A program made the translations under genes and the position numbers. Shown piece after piece: positions 7,211 to 9,947 of a stretch of 9,947 bases of DNA. Under the pieces are notes generated by a model that saw nothing but the letters and a program-made list of their open reading frames with translations, had not been told where the DNA came from and ran no database searches. Origin of the DNA: JAFTYO01 sp045644765 (GTDB lineage: Bacteria > Pseudomonadota > Alphaproteobacteria > RF32 > CAG-239). How positions within the stretch are numbered: position 1 is the stretch's first letter; every line of letters begins with the position of its first letter. The stretch lies in NCBI GenBank assembly GCA_045644765.1, contig JAZRHM010000004.1, forward strand, positions 1-9,947. The letters run 5' to 3'.

Positions 7211-7239
7211 CATTTAGTGTTTATTCACGCTCTTGTCAA
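7211..7239 (-). promoter_or_regulatory. Candidate secA promoter
   Basis: On the minus strand, a perfect consensus TTGACA (7239-7234) is followed after 17 bases by TAAATG (7216-7211), a weak -10 with three of six matches. The predicted start near 7204 leaves a leader of about 25 bases before the secA ATG, with no room for a long regulatory leader such as the SecM system. Confidence 0.5.
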
Positions 7240-7279
7240 TACTCTCAACAAAAGTTATAAACGTATATTAAAAAAAGCT

Positions 7280-7309
7280 TTGAATATTATAAAAAAAAGT
7301 ATATATATA
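7280..7309 (+). promoter_or_regulatory. Candidate promoter of the parvulin gene
   Basis: TTGAAT at 7280-7285 is followed by an alternating AT stretch at 7301-7310 that offers TATATA at a 16- or 18-base spacing. The exact -10 cannot be fixed in such a repeat. It is back to back with the secA promoter candidate inside the 164-base divergent gap, leaving about 40 bases between the two -35 boxes. Confidence 0.35.
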
Positions 7310-7330
7310 TTGTAGTTGATTTTTAATTTT

Positions 7331-7335
7331 GGAGG
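7331..7335 (+). promoter_or_regulatory. Shine-Dalgarno site deciding the parvulin start
   Basis: GGAGG lies 8 bases before ATG at 7344. An in-frame TTG at 7329 would give five extra residues, but those codons overlap the ribosome site itself. ATG at 7344 is therefore the start, and it places the signal peptide at the very N-terminus. Confidence 0.9.
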
Positions 7336-7343
7336 AAACTATA

Positions 7344-8189
7344 ATGAAAAAATACTTATTGGGAGCTTCTGCTGTTGTTGTTATAGCTGTAGCAGCTGCT
7401 TATTCTTTTAAAGTTTGCGCTGAAAAAAGCGAAGGAGTTGCTGCACGTGTCAACGGAGAAGTGATTAGCATTGAAGAAATTAAAAAGGGGTATAATGACA
7501 ATCCTCAAATTGCAGCGCAAGTTCCTTTTGATCAATTTTATAATAAAGCAGTCGATGTTTATATCAATGGTAAATTGATGTATCAGGCTGCTACAAAAGC
7601 AAATATCCAAGACACTGAAGCTTACAAAGCTCAACTTAAGGTTGCTAAAGAAGATTTAGCGAGAAAAGTTTATGTTGAACAAATTGTTGCTGAAAAAGTA
7701 AATGATGAAGCTGTTAAAAAAGTATACGATGATGAATATGTTAAAAACTTCAAAAGCCAAAAAGAAGTTAAAGCAAAACATATCTTAGTTTCTGATGAAA
7801 AAGCTGCTAAAGATGTTATAGCAAAATTAAACAAAGGGGCTGATTTTGCAACATTAGCAAAAGAAGTTTCTTTAGATAAATCAGTTGATCTCGGATACTT
7901 TGGCGAAAACGTTATGGTTCCGGAGTTTACAAAAGCTGCTTTCGCTATGAAAAAAGGTGCTTACAGCAAAACACCTGTAAAAACTCAATTTGGTTATCAT
8001 GTGATTTTGGTTGAAGATTTTAGAGATTCTACACCTCTACCTATTAAAGATGTTGAACCTCAAATTAAAAACTTCTTGACCCAAAAAGTTGTTGCTGAAA
8101 CATTTGATAACCTGTATAAAACAGGAACAATTGTTAAGTATGACCTTGAAGGAAAAGAAATTACAGCTCCTAAAACAGAAGCTAAATAA
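7344..8189 (+). CDS. Periplasmic parvulin-type peptidyl-prolyl isomerase (PpiC/SurA-like)
   Basis: A 281-residue exported foldase that should catalyse cis-trans isomerisation of proline bonds and act as a chaperone in the periplasm. Residues 1-26 form a signal sequence (MKKYLLG, a hydrophobic core, then likely cleavage after VCA). The sequence around C25 does not fit a lipobox. Residues about 30-135 form a SurA-like helical chaperone region containing RVNGEVIS. The parvulin domain spans about 142-226, with KHILV (H146), DFATLAKEVS, DLGYF, VPEF and FGYHVILVED (H219). It lacks the usual GG before DLGYF, having SVDLGYF instead. A short helical tail and a charged, Lys-rich end follow. It is divergent from secA, which suggests a link between export and folding. 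It is likely to serve outer-membrane or surface proteins such as its neighbours, though that is inferred. Confidence 0.92.
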   Translation: MKKYLLGASAVVVIAVAAAYSFKVCAEKSEGVAARVNGEVISIEEIKKGYNDNPQIAAQVPFDQFYNKAVDVYINGKLMYQAATKANIQDTEAYKAQLKVAKEDLARKVYVEQIVAEKVNDEAVKKVYDDEYVKNFKSQKEVKAKHILVSDEKAAKDVIAKLNKGADFATLAKEVSLDKSVDLGYFGENVMVPEFTKAAFAMKKGAYSKTPVKTQFGYHVILVEDFRDSTPLPIKDVEPQIKNFLTQKVVAETFDNLYKTGTIVKYDLEGKEITAPKTEAK

Positions 8190-8208
8190 TTTTTCATACA
8201 TATTAAAA

Positions 8209-8243
8209 AAATACTCCATAGTTTTTTATGGGGTATTTTTTTT
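8209..8243 (+). terminator. Intrinsic terminator of the parvulin gene
   Basis: A 12-bp stem (8209-8220 with 8227-8238, one G-U wobble) closes a six-base loop and runs into eight T (8236-8243). It lies 20 bases past the stop codon and isolates this gene from the surface-protein gene that follows on the same strand. Confidence 0.92.
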
Positions 8244-8280
8244 ATGCTTAAATCAGGTTCATTGTTCTCCTAAAAACAGA

Positions 8281-8309
8281 TTGACTTTTGGCGATAAGAG
8301 TGCTAACAA
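8281..8309 (+). promoter_or_regulatory. Weak candidate promoter of the right surface-protein gene
   Basis: TTGACT at 8281-8286 is a good -35 (five of six). At 17 bases the -10 would be TAACAA (8304-8309), a poor match. Another AT-rich stretch, TATTAT at 8319-8324, lacks a -35 at proper spacing. A promoter is needed here because a strong terminator precedes the gene. Confidence 0.3.
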
Positions 8310-8351
8310 TAGTTAACATATTATATCACAAATTAAGATAGGGTTTTTATT

Positions 8352-9947
8352 ATGAAATACAATTTATTAGCTGCTTTGTTGGTTTCAACATTTTTAACAA
8401 GCAATGTTTATGCAACAGAAATTGAAATAAATAAAACATATTTAGACAGTTTATCATCGAAGGTTAAATGGACTGAAGCCAAAGAAGGAGATGAAGGAGC
8501 CATAAAAATCGGCGATAAATATTATACCTATACATATACAAAACCAACAGATTATACTAAGGCTAATGAACACATAAGTTACAACTTATCCGAATCAGAT
8601 GTGGATAAAGTTTTATTTGAAGGTTTTACGGAAAGTTACGGTGGCGGTGCAATACGTGATAACAGTGACAATTCTAGCTTAGACATCGTAGCAGACTTTT
8701 TATATAACCACGCATCATACGGTGGGGCAGTTCGTTTCGAAAATGATAGTAAAATTAACAGCATAACCGGTGATTTTATAAAGAACTATGTTGAAGGCGG
8801 AAATGTTAATAGTGGCGCTATAATAAATTCCGGTAATATAGAATATATCAAAGGAAACTTTATTGATAACTACGCCTCTGGCGATCCTTTTGCTGCCGGA
8901 GGTGTAGGAGGTGGTGCTATCTTTAATAACAATTATATAAACAAATTAGAAGCAAACTTTATCGGAAATCATACAAATGGTAATGCCGGAGCTATTGAGA
9001 ATCATGCTTATATTGGTGATATAATCGGAGATTTTGTTGGGAATTATACGGTTGGAGGAGTTGTTGTAGGTGGTGGAGCTGTTTTTAATAGTGGTACAAT
9101 TAATACTATAAAGGGAGATTTTATTGAGAATTATATTAAAAAAGCAGAAGATGAACAAGGCGGCGCAATTTATAATAAAGGAAATATAAATTCTATAGTA
9201 GGACATTTTACAAAAAATTTTACACAAAGCAACAAGTACGCTTTAGGCGGCGCAATTTATAATAATGGATTAATAGATAATGTTAATGGAAACTTCAGTG
9301 AAAACTATACCAAAAGCCAACAATCTGCATATGGAGGTGCAATAGACAATTACGCCACAATAAATTCCATAACAGGAGATTTTACAAAGAATTATACTGA
9401 AAGTGATGAATATGCGTATGGAGGAGCTATTGATAATGGTGGTACTATAGAAAATATAACAGGAAATTTTACTAAAAATTATACAAAAAGCAATCTGTAT
9501 GCGTATGGAGGAGCAATATCAAATTATGAGGGTGTTATTGATAATATAACCGGCAATTTTATAGAAAACTATGTATATGGAGAAGATTATGTTGGTGGCG
9601 GCGCTATTGATAATGAAGGAACTGTAAACAATATAATTGGTGATTTTTCTGATAACTATGCAATTTCAACAAACGGTTCTTCTTTTGGTGGCTCAGTTAC
9701 CAGTTCTGGAGCTATCGGTAACATAACCGGTGATTTTATCAATAACCGAGCTATTTCAGAATCAGATGCAAATTTAGCTTATGGCGGTGCTGTATATACC
9801 ATAGCTGACACAACCTTTTCCTCAGGTGACAAAGTTCGTTTTATGAGTGGTAACTATACCAAAGATAATGTCAGAGGTAAAAACTATAATGCGATATTTG
9901 TAGGTTCTTATGAAGGAGGACCTGAGCCGACAATCAGTATCAAAACT
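8352..9947 (+). CDS. Pmp-like surface protein, FxxN/GGAI repeats (3' end outside window)
   Basis: An open frame of 532 codons runs from ATG at 8352 to the right edge. AGGG at 8340-8343, 8 bases upstream, is a modest ribosome site. Residues 1-21 are a Sec signal peptide with likely cleavage after VYA; its FLT-x-x-V-[YF]-A end matches the left paralog. From about residue 97 to 482 there are 14 GGA[IV]-type motifs, three of them degenerate (SGAI, AGAI, GGSV). They alternate with 13 FxxN motifs, most inside an I-x-G-[DN]-F-x-x-N-Y phrase. This is the chlamydial Pmp repeat pattern and predicts a right-handed beta-helix. The closing segment (residues about 488-518, with SGN and YNAIFV) matches the end of the repeat region in the left protein, so the helix seems to finish inside the window. 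A linker and outer-membrane anchor are expected downstream. The likely role is a surface adhesin or antigen. Confidence 0.82.
   Translation, partial: MKYNLLAALLVSTFLTSNVYATEIEINKTYLDSLSSKVKWTEAKEGDEGAIKIGDKYYTYTYTKPTDYTKANEHISYNLSESDVDKVLFEGFTESYGGGAIRDNSDNSSLDIVADFLYNHASYGGAVRFENDSKINSITGDFIKNYVEGGNVNSGAIINSGNIEYIKGNFIDNYASGDPFAAGGVGGGAIFNNNYINKLEANFIGNHTNGNAGAIENHAYIGDIIGDFVGNYTVGGVVVGGGAVFNSGTINTIKGDFIENYIKKAEDEQGGAIYNKGNINSIVGHFTKNFTQSNKYALGGAIYNNGLIDNVNGNFSENYTKSQQSAYGGAIDNYATINSITGDFTKNYTESDEYAYGGAIDNGGTIENITGNFTKNYTKSNLYAYGGAISNYEGVIDNITGNFIENYVYGEDYVGGGAIDNEGTVNNIIGDFSDNYAISTNGSSFGGSVTSSGAIGNITGDFINNRAISESDANLAYGGAVYTIADTTFSSGDKVRFMSGNYTKDNVRGKNYNAIFVGSYEGGPEPTISIKT
9156..9503 (+). 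repeat. Four consecutive 87-bp (29-residue) coding repeats
   Basis: GGAI motifs here recur at exactly 29-residue spacing (residues 269, 298, 327, 356 and 385, counting the residue before GG), giving four units of 87 bp. Each unit reads roughly x-GGAI-x-N-x6-I-x5-FxxN-[YF]-T-x-S. The third and fourth units (9330-9416, 9417-9503) are also alike at DNA level, sharing stretches such as TATGCGTATGGAGGAGC at the boundaries. Spacing elsewhere in the protein is irregular, so this part looks like recent local expansion. Confidence 0.75.

Noticed and set aside
7205..7315. A 36-codon ATG frame in the secA-parvulin gap
   Set aside because: It has no ribosome site, is rich in AT-tract codons and overlaps both promoter candidates.
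7329..7343. Five-codon N-terminal extension of the parvulin from TTG at 7329
   Set aside because: Those codons contain the GGAGG ribosome site for ATG at 7344, which also puts the signal peptide at the N-terminus.

Overview
The window is AT-rich chromosomal DNA from a Gram-negative bacterium. It holds a housekeeping block of secA, a parvulin-type prolyl isomerase, an HU-type nucleoid protein, a formate/nitrite-family channel and a small membrane protein. On each side lies the 5' part of a large, secreted, repeat-rich surface protein. The SecA ends in a zinc-binding SEC-C tail and sits head to head with a periplasmic parvulin, an arrangement I recall from Alphaproteobacteria. Together with the low GC and surface-protein paralogs, this suggests a host-associated, low-GC alphaproteobacterium, for example a gut lineage. 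That placement is inference.

Layout, left to right: (1) 1-1943, minus strand, a Pmp-like autotransporter passenger that runs off the left edge inside a 24-bp tandem repeat encoding DVGGGDDP; (2) 2139-2852, minus, a four-helix membrane protein resembling DUF1189; (3) 3157-3429, plus, HU with a GTG start; (4) 3558-4343, minus, an FNT-family channel; (5) 4453-7179, minus, secA; (6) 7344-8189, plus, a periplasmic parvulin isomerase divergent from secA; (7) 8352-9947, plus, a second Pmp-like protein that runs off the right edge. Intergenic gaps are 109-304 bp, and all five complete genes end in a likely intrinsic terminator, so each looks monocistronic. No tRNA, rRNA, CRISPR array, insertion sequence or riboswitch was recognised.

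The genes share an export theme. SecA drives Sec-dependent export and the parvulin probably helps fold exported proteins. Both flanking proteins carry Sec signal peptides and repeats of FxxN and GGA[IV] motifs, the hallmark of chlamydial polymorphic membrane proteins. These repeats are the most interesting content of the window. Both surface genes are incomplete and extend past the edges as open reading frames without a stop.
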